Assembly (NCBI RefSeq): GCF_003762835.1
Contig: NZ_RJWA01000007.1
Coordinates: 186,001 to 250,000 of the forward strand
Direction: 5' to 3'
DNA from: Micromonospora sp. HM5-17
GTDB lineage: Bacteria; Actinomycetota; Actinomycetes; Mycobacteriales; Micromonosporaceae
Length of the DNA stretch: 64,000 nt
Shown here: piece after piece, positions 42,208-51,069 of the stretch
Position numbering within the stretch: position 1 is the first letter of the stretch
How the letters are laid out: every line of letters begins with the position of its first letter
Program-made: the position numbers and the translations under genes
The notes under the pieces: generated by a model
What the model was told of the DNA's origin: nothing
The model's database searches: none
The model's input: only the letters and a program-made list of their open reading frames with translations

Positions 42208-43989
42208 ATGACGGGAATCAGGACGGGTCTGGCCGGTCTCGCGGCCGTGGTCGCCGGCTCGGTCGGGGCGATCGTGCCGACGCCGTCGGCGTGGGCGGCC
42301 GGTCCGGACCCGGCGGAGGGCACCCACACCGTCAGCTACCGGGGCTATCGGGTGGCGGTGCCGAAGACCTGGCGGGTCGTCGACCTCGCGGCCGAGCCGG
42401 ACTCGTGTGTGCGGTTCGACCTGCCCACGGTCTACCTGGGCCACCCGGGGGACCAGTCCTCGTGTCCCACCCGCCTCGGCGGGCGCACCGCCGGGTTGGT
42501 CATCGAGCCGATCGACGCCGTCACGGCGGCGCGTCACCGGACAGAGGTGGCGGTGACCGCGCCGGGCGCGGCCAGCGTGCCCGCCCCGGCGTCACACGAC
42601 GACGCCATCCAGGTCGCGGTACGAGACGCCGGCGTCCTCGTCACGGCGGCGCACACCCCGCTGACCGAGCCCCTCGTGCGCCGGATCCTCGCCTCCGCGA
42701 CGCTCGGACCGGACGCCGAACCGGCGGAGCCCTCCGACCTCGACGCCACCGTCCGCGACACGGCGGCCCTGGCCCCGACCGGTTCGACGGCGGTGCCGGC
42801 CGGGACGGGGGCGGCGCGGGCCACGGCCGGCCCGGTGACGCCGTCGGCGGTCAGCCCCCAGCCCGGCACCTATCAGGGCCGGGGCTTCGACACCTGCGCG
42901 GCCCCGTCCCAGGCGACCATGGACGCCTGGCGGACGAGCTCGCCGTACCGCGTGATCGGCATCTACATCAGCGGCGCCAGCCGCTCCTGCGCCCAGCCGA
43001 ACCTGACCGCGACCTGGGTCGCCAACCAGGTCGCCAAGGGCTGGCGGCTGATCCCGATCGAACTCGACCGCCAGGCGCCGTGCGGCACCCGGACGCCGAA
43101 GATGTCCAGCGACCCGGCCGTCGCGCGGGACCAGGGCGCGAGCCGGGCGACGGCCGCGGTGAACGCCGCGCGGGCGCTGGGCATCCCGCCGGGCAGCGCG
43201 ATCTACAACGACATCGAGCACTACCCGTCGGACGCGTCGTGCAAGGCCGCCGTGCTGTCGTACCTCTCCGGCTGGACCGAGCGGCTGCACTCCCTCGGGT
43301 ACCTCTCCGGCATGTACTCGAGTGGCTCGTCCGGCGTGGCGGACCTGTGCAGCGCGTACCACGACCCGGCGTACACCCGGGTCGACCACCTCTGGTTCGC
43401 CTGGTGGAACGGCGTGGCGGACCTCGACGCCGGCCCGTACTGCCCGGCCGAGTACTACGCCGACCACCAGCGGCTGCACCAGTACGCCGGGGACGTCTAC
43501 GAGACCTGGGGCGGGGTGCGGTTGCGCATCGACCGCAACTACCTCGACGTCGCGGCCGGCACCAACCCCGAGCCGCCGGTCTGGAGCACCATCGTCGACA
43601 ACACGACCCCCGGGCGCTTCACCGCCAGCGCGAACTGGGGCACCTCCAACTACTCCGACCAGCGGTACGGCGACGACTACCGCTTCGCCGAGCCGGTGCT
43701 CTCCAGCGACGTCGCCTGGTACCGCGTGGAGATCCCGGAGACCGCCGGTTACGAGGTCTCGGTCTGGTACGCCGCCAACGCGGGCTACAACGACGCCACC
43801 CCGTTCATCATCGCCACCGCGACCGGCAACCAGACCGTACGCGTGAACCAGCGGGTCAACGGCGGCCAGTGGGTCTCGCTCGGGGTGTACACGCTCGCCG
43901 CCGGGGACAGCGACCGGGTCGGGGTCAGCCGGTGGACCACCGGTACCGGCTACGTCATCGCGGACGCGGTCCGGATCACCCGGGTCTGA
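42208..43989 (+). CDS. Secreted DUF1906 (glycoside hydrolase-like) protein with C-terminal golvesin/Xly-type domain
   Basis: A 593-aa exported protein. The signal peptide (1-30) ends at PSAWA-AG. Residues about 31-215 are a poorly characterised N-terminal region with an Ala/Thr/Pro linker. The DUF1906/Rv2525c-like TIM-barrel spans about 220-455: GTYQGRGFDTCAAPSQATMD, IGIYISGASRSC, AIYNDIEHYP and FAWWNGV. A C-terminal beta-sandwich (about 460-593; VDNTTPGRFTASANWGTSN) resembles the golvesin/Xly CBD-like domain and probably binds a glycan. DUF1906 proteins are proposed cell-wall hydrolases, not proven. It starts behind an ideal AAGGAGG site. Confidence 0.85.
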   Translation: MTGIRTGLAGLAAVVAGSVGAIVPTPSAWAAGPDPAEGTHTVSYRGYRVAVPKTWRVVDLAAEPDSCVRFDLPTVYLGHPGDQSSCPTRLGGRTAGLVIEPIDAVTAARHRTEVAVTAPGAASVPAPASHDDAIQVAVRDAGVLVTAAHTPLTEPLVRRILASATLGPDAEPAEPSDLDATVRDTAALAPTGSTAVPAGTGAARATAGPVTPSAVSPQPGTYQGRGFDTCAAPSQATMDAWRTSSPYRVIGIYISGASRSCAQPNLTATWVANQVAKGWRLIPIELDRQAPCGTRTPKMSSDPAVARDQGASRATAAVNAARALGIPPGSAIYNDIEHYPSDASCKAAVLSYLSGWTERLHSLGYLSGMYSSGSSGVADLCSAYHDPAYTRVDHLWFAWWNGVADLDAGPYCPAEYYADHQRLHQYAGDVYETWGGVRLRIDRNYLDVAAGTNPEPPVWSTIVDNTTPGRFTASANWGTSNYSDQRYGDDYRFAEPVLSSDVAWYRVEIPETAGYEVSVWYAANAGYNDATPFIIATATGNQTVRVNQRVNGGQWVSLGVYTLAAGDSDRVGVSRWTTGTGYVIADAVRITRV

Positions 43990-44249
43990 GCCAGCCGGGG
44001 CGGACCAGGCCGCGGCCCGCCGACCGTGGGCGGTGAGAACGCGGTCCTGATCCCTCCCGACCGGTGTCGATGCGCGGCCCGTCTCACCCGGGCGACCGGG
44101 TGGCCGGGCCGCGCCGACCCGGGACGGCGCCGGCGGACATCTCCGTCAGGAACGCGTCGATCCTGCGCAGGTGCCGCGGCGTCAGCCCGGTCGTCGTCCT
44201 CGGCGCCACGATCGGACACGGCGCCGCCGTCGGGTGCCGGGGCTTCCGG

Positions 44250-44750
44250 TCAGGGCTCGCGCGGGGGTGGCAGCGAGGAGTACCGCGCCCGACGGTGGTT
44301 GAAGTGGGCGAGGTAGTAGGTCACGCCGTCGCGCTCGACCTCCATCGGCGGCGGGTCCGGTACCCAGTACCAGCGCTGGCCGTCGAACTCGGCCTCGATG
44401 CCGCGGTAGTTCAGGCGCGCCGCCCACTCGGCCGCCTTCTCCGCGGAGTCGAACAGCATCACTCCCGGCCGCTTGGAGAGCAACCGGTGCACCGTCGGAC
44501 TGTAGACGGCCTTGGCGCGGGCGTTCTTGAGGTGGCGCGACTCGATGATGATCCGGATGTACCGGTGACCGACCCGGTGGCGTCCGACGACGTACAGCCG
44601 CTCGCCGCCGTCACCGCTGAACGGCAGCGACACCCACACCCTGGCGCCACCGGCGAAGTGCTTGAGCCCGCGCCGGACCTCGAGGTCGGGACCGGCGAGA
44701 CGTTCCTGGACGATGTTCGCCACGACGCCCCAGCCGAGGGGTTCATCCAC
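44250..44750 (-). CDS. Conserved hypothetical protein, 166 aa
   Basis: A 166-aa soluble protein starting at GTG (44750). It has no signal peptide or membrane segment and a mixed alpha/beta look: VWVSLPFSGDGGERLYVVG, then RYIRIIIESRHLKNARAKA, and a helical middle with LLSKRPGVMLFDSAEKAAEW. Codon use fits the neighbours. I do not recognise a family. It is convergent with the DUF1906 gene and has no operon partner. Confidence 0.65.
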   Translation of the reverse strand: MDEPLGWGVVANIVQERLAGPDLEVRRGLKHFAGGARVWVSLPFSGDGGERLYVVGRHRVGHRYIRIIIESRHLKNARAKAVYSPTVHRLLSKRPGVMLFDSAEKAAEWAARLNYRGIEAEFDGQRWYWVPDPPPMEVERDGVTYYLAHFNHRRARYSSLPPPREP

Positions 44751-45194
44751 CCCATCGATGCTAGTACCGGCCTGCCCACGCGGTGGCTGGCCTCCCCGGC
44801 ACCGTGCCGAACGAGGTTGTCACCGATCGCATCGACCGGGTCACCGGGGGCACCGGCAGGTGTCGAGAAAGTGTCGTAAAGATGTCCGCCCTGCAATTCT
44901 GCCCTGGTCGACAGAGCGTTTGTGACCGAGGTCGCAGCGGCCCATTCCATGAGGTGGAATTGTGGGCCATCGACCCCGGGTGGCGCGATAGGCGGATGTC
45001 GAACTCGCAGGTGGGCGGCGGCGAGGGGTGATCTACGACACCTTTCTCCAGGTACTGGACGTACGTTCGATACGGCCTGTCATCCTCTATCCCGGATTGT
45101 GCCCACCAAAATGGGCGGGCGAATGCGTCCGGACCGCGTAGCTTGACCTGCGCATGTCGACAACATCCCACTGGCCCGACGGACCTGGAGAGTC
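44751..45194. other. Gene-free region upstream of the MFS gene
   Basis: I find no supported gene in 444 bp. The region is lower in GC than its surroundings. A small hairpin GCCCA-CCAAAA-TGGGC lies at about 45099-45114, and a TTGACC hexamer at 45143-45148 may be part of the MFS promoter, but no matching -10 is clear. Confidence 0.45.
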
Positions 45195-46775
45195 GTGACC
45201 AACCAAGCCACCGCGGCGCCGAACAAGCTCGATGCCGCCGTATTCAAGATCGCTGGCGTGGTCGTGCTCGGCGCGATCATGTCCATCCTCGACGTCACCG
45301 TCGTCAGCGTCGCGCTGCCGACCTTCCAGACCGAGTTCGACGCCACGTACGCCGAGGTCGCCTGGACCATGACGGGCTACACCCTGGCCCTGGCCACGGT
45401 GATCCCGCTCAGCGGGTGGGCCGCCGACCGGTTCGGCACCAAACGGCTGTACATGCTCGCCCTGCTGCTGTTCACGCTCGGCTCGGCGCTCTGCGCCGTC
45501 GCCGACTCGATCGGCCAGCTCATCGCGTTCCGGGTCCTCCAGGGCCTGGGCGGCGGCATGCTGATGCCGATCGGCATGACGATCATGACCCGGGCGGCCG
45601 GTCCGGAGCGGATGGGCCGGCTGATGGCGGTCCTCGGCATCCCGATGCTGCTCGGCCCGATCGGTGGACCGATCCTCGGCGGCTGGTTGATCGAGGCGGC
45701 GAGCTGGCACTGGATCTTCCTGATCAACGTTCCGATCGGCGCGATCGCGCTCGTGTACGCCGCCGTCGCGCTGCCGAAGGACGCGCCCGAACCGTCCGAG
45801 TCGTTCGACTTCCTCGGCATGCTGATGCTCTCGCCGGGGCTTGCCCTCTTCCTCTTCGGCGTCTCGTCACTGCCGGAGACCGGCACGATCACCGCCACCA
45901 AGGTCTGGGCGACGATGCTGGTGGGTGGGGCGCTGGTGATCGGGTTCGTCCTGTACTCGTTCCGCCCTCGGCACCCGCTGCTCGACCTCCGGCTGTTCCG
46001 CAACCGCAGCCTGACGATCGCCGCGATCTCGCTGTTCGTCTTCGTCATCGCGTTCATGGGCGCCGGCCTGCTGTTCCCGAGCTACTTCCTGCAGGTTCGG
46101 GGTGAGTCGACCCTGCACGCCGGTCTCCTGATGGCGCCGCAGGGGATCGGGGCGATGCTCACGATGCCGATCGCCGGCACCCTGGCCGACAAGATCCCGG
46201 TCGGCCGGACGGTGCCGTTCGCGATGGCGCTCATCGCCACCGGGCTCTTCACCTTCACCCAGGTCGGGACGGACACCTCGTACCTGCTGCTCTGCGGCTC
46301 GCTGTTCGTGATGGGCCTCGGCATGGGCGGCACGATGATGCCGATCATGACCTCGGCGCTGCGGACGCTGGCCCCGCACGAGACGGCGCGGGGTTCGACC
46401 CTGGTGAACATCCTCCAGCAGATCGCCGGCTCCATCGGGTCCGCGATCATGTCGGTGATCCTCACCAGCCAGCTCAACAAGTCGGATCCGATCCCGGGGC
46501 TGACCGACCCGGGCACCGGCAAGCCGGTCACCGAGGCCGGGGCGGCGATCGCCCACCAGCAGGGGGCACAGCTTCCGCTGGATCCGTCGCTGCTGCACCG
46601 CGGTCTGGAGTTCGTGGCCGACTCGTTCGCCACGACGTTCTGGGTCGGCTTCGTGCTGGTGCTGGCGACGTTCGTGCCGATCGCGTTCCTGCCCAAGCGG
46701 CGCGCGGTGTCGCGGCCGGGCGGCGACCCGACCGGGGACGGCGACCAGGCGGCGGCTCCGGTGCTGGTCCACTGA
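45195..46775 (+). CDS. MFS transporter, DHA2 (EmrB/QacA) drug-exporter family
   Basis: A 526-aa membrane protein with about 14 helices, a proton-coupled drug exporter by family. It has the DHA2 opening GAIMSILDVTVVSVALPTFQ, motif A in WAADRFGTKRLYM, and motif C-like GIPMLLGPIGGPILGGWLI in helix 5. The GTG start follows CTGGAGAG. The C-terminal tail is cytoplasmic. It has no adjacent TetR or MarR regulator, so its control is unknown. Two strong hairpins follow the stop. Confidence 0.92.
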   Translation: MTNQATAAPNKLDAAVFKIAGVVVLGAIMSILDVTVVSVALPTFQTEFDATYAEVAWTMTGYTLALATVIPLSGWAADRFGTKRLYMLALLLFTLGSALCAVADSIGQLIAFRVLQGLGGGMLMPIGMTIMTRAAGPERMGRLMAVLGIPMLLGPIGGPILGGWLIEAASWHWIFLINVPIGAIALVYAAVALPKDAPEPSESFDFLGMLMLSPGLALFLFGVSSLPETGTITATKVWATMLVGGALVIGFVLYSFRPRHPLLDLRLFRNRSLTIAAISLFVFVIAFMGAGLLFPSYFLQVRGESTLHAGLLMAPQGIGAMLTMPIAGTLADKIPVGRTVPFAMALIATGLFTFTQVGTDTSYLLLCGSLFVMGLGMGGTMMPIMTSALRTLAPHETARGSTLVNILQQIAGSIGSAIMSVILTSQLNKSDPIPGLTDPGTGKPVTEAGAAIAHQQGAQLPLDPSLLHRGLEFVADSFATTFWVGFVLVLATFVPIAFLPKRRAVSRPGGDPTGDGDQAAAPVLVH

Positions 46776-46791
46776 CCGTACCGCGACCCGC

Positions 46792-46828
46792 GCCCTGGGC
46801 AGCCGCGGCTCGACCGCCTGCCCAGGGC
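46792..46828 (+). terminator. Terminator hairpin after the MFS gene
   Basis: GCCCTGGGCAG (46792-46802) pairs over 11 bp with CTGCCCAGGGC (46818-46828), 17 bp after the MFS stop. The loop is 15 nt and there is no clear U-tract, as usual in actinomycetes. Confidence 0.7.
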
Positions 46829-46886
46829 GGCCGAGCTATCGGCGCGTCGCCGGCTGGTGACGCCGGCTGACGGCGCGGTCCGTGGG

Positions 46887-46932
46887 CGGCGGGCCGCGTC
46901 CCGGGTGGCACCATCCGGGACGCGGCCCGCCG
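46887..46932. terminator. Second, 18-bp perfect hairpin downstream of the MFS gene
   Basis: An 18-bp perfect inverted repeat (46887-46904 with 46915-46932, arms CGGCGGGCCGCGTCCCGG and complement) around a 10-nt loop. It stands in tandem with the hairpin at 46792 and before the next gene at 47066. It is stronger than needed for termination and could also stabilise RNA or bind protein. Confidence 0.6.
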
Positions 46933-47065
46933 TGCTGTGTACCGGGACGTCGTCGTCCTCCCCGGCAGCGCGACGGCGAGGAGGTGGCGCGGGGGTGAGA
47001 GGCTGTCGCTGCTCGAGCCGAGGCTCCGGCCGCGGCAGGGGTCGTACCGACAGGAGGTGGGAGTG

Positions 47066-47560
47066 ATGCTGACCGGGGTCGCGCTGGTTGCCGCCGCGCT
47101 GACCAGCGGGCTGGTCACCGGCGTGTTCCTGCTCTACGCGCACACGATCATGCCAGGACTGCGCCGGACCGACGACCGTACGTTCGTCGGGGCGTTTCAG
47201 GCGATCGACCGGGCCATCATCAACCCGATCTTCATGGCGTGCTTCTTCGGAGCGCTGGTCCTCAGTGGTGTCGCGACCGGCCTGCTGTGGAACGCGGAGC
47301 ACCGCGCCCCGCTGCCGTGGGTCGCCGGCGCGTTCCTGCTGTACCTGCCGGTCATCGTCATCACTCTCGCGGTCAACGTGCCCCGTAACGACGCCCTCAA
47401 GGCGGCCGGTGACCCTGACCAGATCGTCGACCTCGGCCGGGTGCGCCGGGACTTCGACGAGGCGCGGTGGTGGAGGTGGAACCTGGTACGCGTCGGGCTG
47501 AGCGTCGCCTCGTTCGGCTGTCTGCTCGTCGCCCTGACCGAGTACGGCAGCCTGCCCTGA
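47066..47560 (+). CDS. DUF1772 (anthrone oxygenase-like) membrane protein
   Basis: A 164-aa protein with four hydrophobic helices (LVAAALTSGLVTGVFLLYAH; FMACFFGALVLSGVATGLL; AGAFLLYLPVIVITLAVNV; SVASFGCLLVALTEY). The segment VNVPRNDALKAAG, followed later by ARWWRWNLVRV, is typical of the DUF1772/anthrone oxygenase-like family. Some members oxidise anthrones in polyketide clusters; most have no known role. The ATG at 47066 has AGGAGG eight bases upstream. Confidence 0.8.
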   Translation: MLTGVALVAAALTSGLVTGVFLLYAHTIMPGLRRTDDRTFVGAFQAIDRAIINPIFMACFFGALVLSGVATGLLWNAEHRAPLPWVAGAFLLYLPVIVITLAVNVPRNDALKAAGDPDQIVDLGRVRRDFDEARWWRWNLVRVGLSVASFGCLLVALTEYGSLP

Positions 47561-47730
47561 GGCCCGCCCCGTACGGGCGGCCGACGGGGACCGGTGCGGG
47601 GTGAGCGTACGCCGTAGAGCCGCAGAACTCGCCAGACATCGGGTGTTCTTCGGGGAGGCGCTCCCGACCGGCCATGACTTGCCCACGGTGGCAGCGCCGG
47701 GCGCGGACTAGTTCGGCTGTAGGCTGAGAT

Positions 47731-47741
47731 ACATCCGATGT
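47731..47741. promoter_or_regulatory. Palindromic operator of the FadR-type regulator
   Basis: ACATCCGATGT is a perfect 11-bp palindrome around a central C, 17 bp upstream of the chosen regulator start and just after a TAGGCT -10-like box (47720-47725). The position suggests autorepression of the regulator-reductase operon (inference). Confidence 0.6.
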
Positions 47742-47758
47742 CCTGCGAAGGGGGCGAG

Positions 47759-48517
47759 GTGCCGGTCACCGACGAGGCGATCGAGAAGATCAAGTTGATG
47801 ATCGTCCAGGGAGAACTCGCTCCCGGCGCCCGGCTGCCCAGGGAGGCCGACCTCGCGGAACGGCTCGGGCTGTCCCGCAACTCGCTCCGGGAGGCGGTGA
47901 GGGCGTTGTCCCTGATCCGGGTCCTGGACGTCCGGCAGGGGGACGGCACGTACGTGACGAGCCTGGAACCCGAGTTGCTGCTGGACGCGGTCGGGTTCGT
48001 CGTCGACTTCCACCAGGACGACACGGTGCTCCAGTTCCTGGAGGTGCGGCGCATCCTCGAGCCCGCGGCGACCGAGCTGGCGGCGACCAGGATGACCGAC
48101 GACGACGTCGCCGGACTGCGGGCCATCCTCGACGAGCTGGACGACGCGCCGTCGGTGGAGGCGCTGGTGGCCAACGATCTCCGGTTCCACAACCACATCG
48201 CCGCCAGCTCCGGCAACAAGGTGCTGAGTTCGTTGATCGACAGCCTCTCCGCCCCGACGACCCGGGCGCGGATCTGGCGCGGGCTGACCCAGGAGGGGGC
48301 CGTGCAGCGTACCCGGGAGCAGCACGAGGCGATCTGCGAGGCGATCGAGGCGCGTCAGCCCGACGTGGCGCGGGCCTGGGCGGCCGTGCATGTCGCCGGC
48401 GTCGAACAGTGGTTGCGGAACGCGCTCGGCGAGTCCACGTCGGCGTCCGGGCCGCCGGGGAGGGCCGCCGCCGCGGCAAGGAACGGTCGTCCTCGCCGTG
48501 CCCGGAGGTCGGCGTGA
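47759..48517 (+). CDS. GntR/FadR family transcriptional regulator
   Basis: A 252-aa repressor. The winged helix (about 1-70) has IVQGELAPGARLPREADLAE and the recognition helix LGLSRNSLREAVRALSLI. The FCD effector domain (about 85-225) has metal-site-like residues in NDLRFHNHIAASSGN and EQHEAICEAIEARQ. I chose the GTG at 47759, which has GGGGGCGAG just upstream. An ATG at 47738 overlaps the operator. Coupled to the aldo/keto reductase (GTGA), it probably responds to a sugar or sugar acid handled by that enzyme. Confidence 0.88.
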   Translation: MPVTDEAIEKIKLMIVQGELAPGARLPREADLAERLGLSRNSLREAVRALSLIRVLDVRQGDGTYVTSLEPELLLDAVGFVVDFHQDDTVLQFLEVRRILEPAATELAATRMTDDDVAGLRAILDELDDAPSVEALVANDLRFHNHIAASSGNKVLSSLIDSLSAPTTRARIWRGLTQEGAVQRTREQHEAICEAIEARQPDVARAWAAVHVAGVEQWLRNALGESTSASGPPGRAAAAARNGRPRRARRSA

Positions 48518-49482
48518 GGACCGCGCGGCTCGGCCGGTCCCAGGTACGGGTGACCGGTCTCGGATTCGGTGGGGCCGGCATCGGCAACCTGTACCAGGCC
48601 GTGGATGACGAGACGGCGCGGCGGGCGGTCGACGCCGCGTGGGAGGCCGGGATCCGGTACTTCGACACCGCCCCGCACTACGGTCTGGGGCTCTCCGAAC
48701 GTCGGCTCGGCGCCGCGCTCGCCGGACGTCCGCGGGGCGACTACACCATCTCGACCAAGGTCGGGCGCCTGCTGGTACCCACCCCGGAGACCGCGCACCT
48801 CCGCGACGACGAGGCCGGGTTCGACGTACCGGCGGACCATGCCCGGCGGTGGGACTTCAGCGCCGACGGGGTACGCCGGTCACTGGAGTCCAGTCTGGAG
48901 CGGCTGGGCGTCGACCGGGTGGACGTCGTGCTGATCCACGACCCGGACGACCACTGGCGGCAGGCGGTCGACGAGGCGTACCCGGCGCTGCACGAGCTGC
49001 GTGACCAGGGCGTGGTCGGGGCGATCGGGGTCGGGATGAACCAGTGGCAGATGCTGGAGCGGTTCGTCGTCGAGACCGACGTCGACGCGGTCATGCTCGC
49101 GGGACGGTACACGTTGCTGGACCAGTCGGCGGGGGAGAGCCTGCTGCCGCGCTGCCGGGAACGCGGTGTGTCGGTGCTGGCGGCAGGGGTGTTCAACAGC
49201 GGTGTTCTCGCCACGGACGAGCCGGGCGGGATGTACGACTACCGCCCCATCTCCACCGCGCTGTACGACCGCGCCCTCCGGCTCGCCGAGGTGTGCCGCG
49301 CCCACGGGGTACGGCTGCCGCAGGCGGCGATGGCCTTCGTGGCGCGCCACCCCGCGGTCGCCTCCGTGGTGGTCGGGGCGCAGCGCGTCGAGCAGGTCAG
49401 CCGCAACGCGGCCCTCGCCGCCGCGCCGGTTCCCGACGGGCTGTGGGACGACCTGGTCGCGGCGGGGCTGATCCGCGGCTGA
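48514..49482 (+). CDS. Aldo/keto reductase, L-fucose/D-threo-aldose dehydrogenase-like
   Basis: A 322-aa TIM-barrel oxidoreductase. The opening LGFGGAGIGNLYQAVDDETA and YFDTAPHYGLGLSERRLG are typical of the L-fucose dehydrogenase-like AKR branch. The catalytic Tyr is in HYGLGLSE, with Lys in TISTKVGRLL and His in VVLIHDPD. The C-terminal cofactor segment is SVVVGAQRVEQVSRN. It probably oxidises an aldose with NAD(P)+. The start overlaps the regulator stop. There are no other sugar-pathway genes next to it. Confidence 0.86.
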   Translation: MRTARLGRSQVRVTGLGFGGAGIGNLYQAVDDETARRAVDAAWEAGIRYFDTAPHYGLGLSERRLGAALAGRPRGDYTISTKVGRLLVPTPETAHLRDDEAGFDVPADHARRWDFSADGVRRSLESSLERLGVDRVDVVLIHDPDDHWRQAVDEAYPALHELRDQGVVGAIGVGMNQWQMLERFVVETDVDAVMLAGRYTLLDQSAGESLLPRCRERGVSVLAAGVFNSGVLATDEPGGMYDYRPISTALYDRALRLAEVCRAHGVRLPQAAMAFVARHPAVASVVVGAQRVEQVSRNAALAAAPVPDGLWDDLVAAGLIRG

Positions 49483-49529
49483 GCGGGGTCACGAGCCGAC
49501 CCGTGAGGTGTCGTGGCGCCGGGTCCGGC

Positions 49530-49562
49530 GGCGTGCGCCGACCGGACCGGCCGGCGCACGCC
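49530..49562. terminator. Bidirectional hairpin between convergent genes
   Basis: GGCGTGCGCCG (49530-49540) pairs over 11 bp with CGGCGCACGCC (49552-49562). It lies between the convergent aldo/keto reductase and small secreted protein genes, 11 bp from the latter's stop, and can serve both. Confidence 0.65.
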
Positions 49563-49573
49563 CGGACGACGGG

Positions 49574-49882
49574 TCAGTCGCTGACGCAGGTGGCGGTGGC
49601 GAGGAACACCGTGGTGCTGTCCGGGTAGTACGGCGTCAGCGTCGCCTCGGGATGGGTGCCGGCCGGGCAGGTCTCGGAGTGGACCCAGCGGGGCGTGAAC
49701 GGCTCCGGTATGCAGAAGAAGATCTGCTGGTCGTGGTTGATCGGATAGCGGCCGTACATCGAGACGCCCTCGGCGCGGCACGGTTGCGGCCAGGCGGCCT
49801 GGGCCGGTGTCGGGGCGACCCCGACGGCGACCGTGGCGCCGACCACTCCCAGGATCGCCGCCCGAACCGTGAGCCTTCGCAT
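49574..49882 (-). CDS. Small secreted cysteine-containing protein
   Basis: A 102-aa exported protein. The signal peptide (MRRLTVRAAILGVVGATVAV) ends at AQA-AW near residue 30. The mature part is about 72 residues with four cysteines (PCRAE, FFCIP, ETCPAG, TCVSD), probably two disulfides, and is rich in aromatic residues and Pro. There is no family I know. The ATG has a good GGAGAGGCG site. It is divergent from the sigma-factor gene. Confidence 0.65.
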   Translation of the reverse strand: MRRLTVRAAILGVVGATVAVGVAPTPAQAAWPQPCRAEGVSMYGRYPINHDQQIFFCIPEPFTPRWVHSETCPAGTHPEATLTPYYPDSTTVFLATATCVSD

Positions 49883-50109
49883 CGCCTCTCCTCCCCGTTG
49901 CCGGTCGCTTGTTTGACTATTGACCAAACTAAATGACCGCTGCTCGGGGGGCAACGCCTCGTACATTGGGGTGTTTTACGATGTTGGAGGTGATCGCCCG
50001 GGACATCGGCGCCGACGGTGCGGTGCGGCGGAGGACGCCCGAGCCGGCGGGCGCCATGCCGGACCGGACGGGCGGGCACGACACCGGCTCGGGCGGGGGT
50101 GGGACGGCG

Positions 50110-51069
50110 ATGACGGCGATCGGCGGTGACGGGGCGACCAACGGTTCCGGGTCGGTCGCCGGGTCCGAGGCGACCCGGGTCTTCGCCCGGTACCGGGCCC
50201 GGCTCCACGCGATCGCCTACCGGCTGCTCGGCCGGGTTGGTGACGCCGAGGACGTGGTGCAGGACGCCTGGGTGCGTTGGTCGGAGGTGGACCTGGCCGA
50301 GGTGGCCGACCCGGAGGCGTACCTGGTGCGGGTGGTGACGCGGCTGGCGATCGACCGGCTGCGCAGCGCCCAGGTCCAGCGGGAGCGGTACGTCGGATCC
50401 TGGCTCCCGGAACCCCTCGCCACCACGCCGGACATCGCCGACCGGGTGGCGCTCGCCGACACCGTCTCCACGGCCATGCTGGTGGTCCTCGAGTCGCTCT
50501 CGCCGCTGGAGCGGGCCGTCTTCGTGCTGCGCGAGGCGTTCGACTACCCGTACGCGGCGATCGCCGAGATGGTCGGTCGCAGCGAGGCCTCGGTGCGGCA
50601 GACCGCCCGTCGGGCCCGCGAGCATGTCGCGCGGCGGCAGCTTCGGTACGACACCGACCCGGCGACCCGCGCCCGGGTGACCCGGCGCTTCCTCGCCGCC
50701 GCCGCGGGCGGTGACCTGACCGACCTGATGGCGGTGCTGGCGCCGGACGTGACGCTGATCAGCGACGGCGGCGGCGTGGCGCCCGCGCCACGCCGGCCCA
50801 TCGTGGGCGCGGAACCGGTGGCGCGGGCGCTGATGACGTTCACCGGGCGGATGCCGGCCGACCCGCGGGTCGAGGTGGTGGAGCTCAACGGCGGCCCGGG
50901 CATCGTGGTCTACTCGGGAGACACCCCGGCCGTCGCGATCACCCTGCACCTGGTCGACGGCGCGGTGCGCACCATCCACCTGGTGAGCAACCCCGCCAAG
51001 CTCACCGGGGTACGGCCACCCGGTTCGCTCGCCCACCGGTCCGCGCCAGGGCTCGGGCCGGGATCGTGA
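50110..51069 (+). CDS. ECF RNA polymerase sigma factor, SigJ/ECF41-like
   Basis: A 319-aa sigma factor. Region 2 (about 25-90) includes YRLLGRVGDAEDVVQDAWVR; region 4 (about 120-175) includes LSPLERAVFVLREAFDYPYA. A C-terminal SnoaL-like domain (about 190-300) carries DVTLISDGGGVAP. The ECF41 group is regulated by this fused domain instead of an anti-sigma factor. Partner genes are often FAD oxidoreductases, as in the convergent neighbour. I chose the ATG at 50110; an ATG at 49981 is in frame and cannot be excluded. Its 3' end overlaps the oxidoreductase gene by 68 bp. Confidence 0.85.
   Translation: MTAIGGDGATNGSGSVAGSEATRVFARYRARLHAIAYRLLGRVGDAEDVVQDAWVRWSEVDLAEVADPEAYLVRVVTRLAIDRLRSAQVQRERYVGSWLPEPLATTPDIADRVALADTVSTAMLVVLESLSPLERAVFVLREAFDYPYAAIAEMVGRSEASVRQTARRAREHVARRQLRYDTDPATRARVTRRFLAAAAGGDLTDLMAVLAPDVTLISDGGGVAPAPRRPIVGAEPVARALMTFTGRMPADPRVEVVELNGGPGIVVYSGDTPAVAITLHLVDGAVRTIHLVSNPAKLTGVRPPGSLAHRSAPGLGPGS

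Noticed and set aside
44761-45171. Minus-strand frame of 136 codons in the gene-free region before the MFS gene
   Set aside because: No ribosome site, unusual composition (many Cys, Arg and Pro) and no family resemblance.
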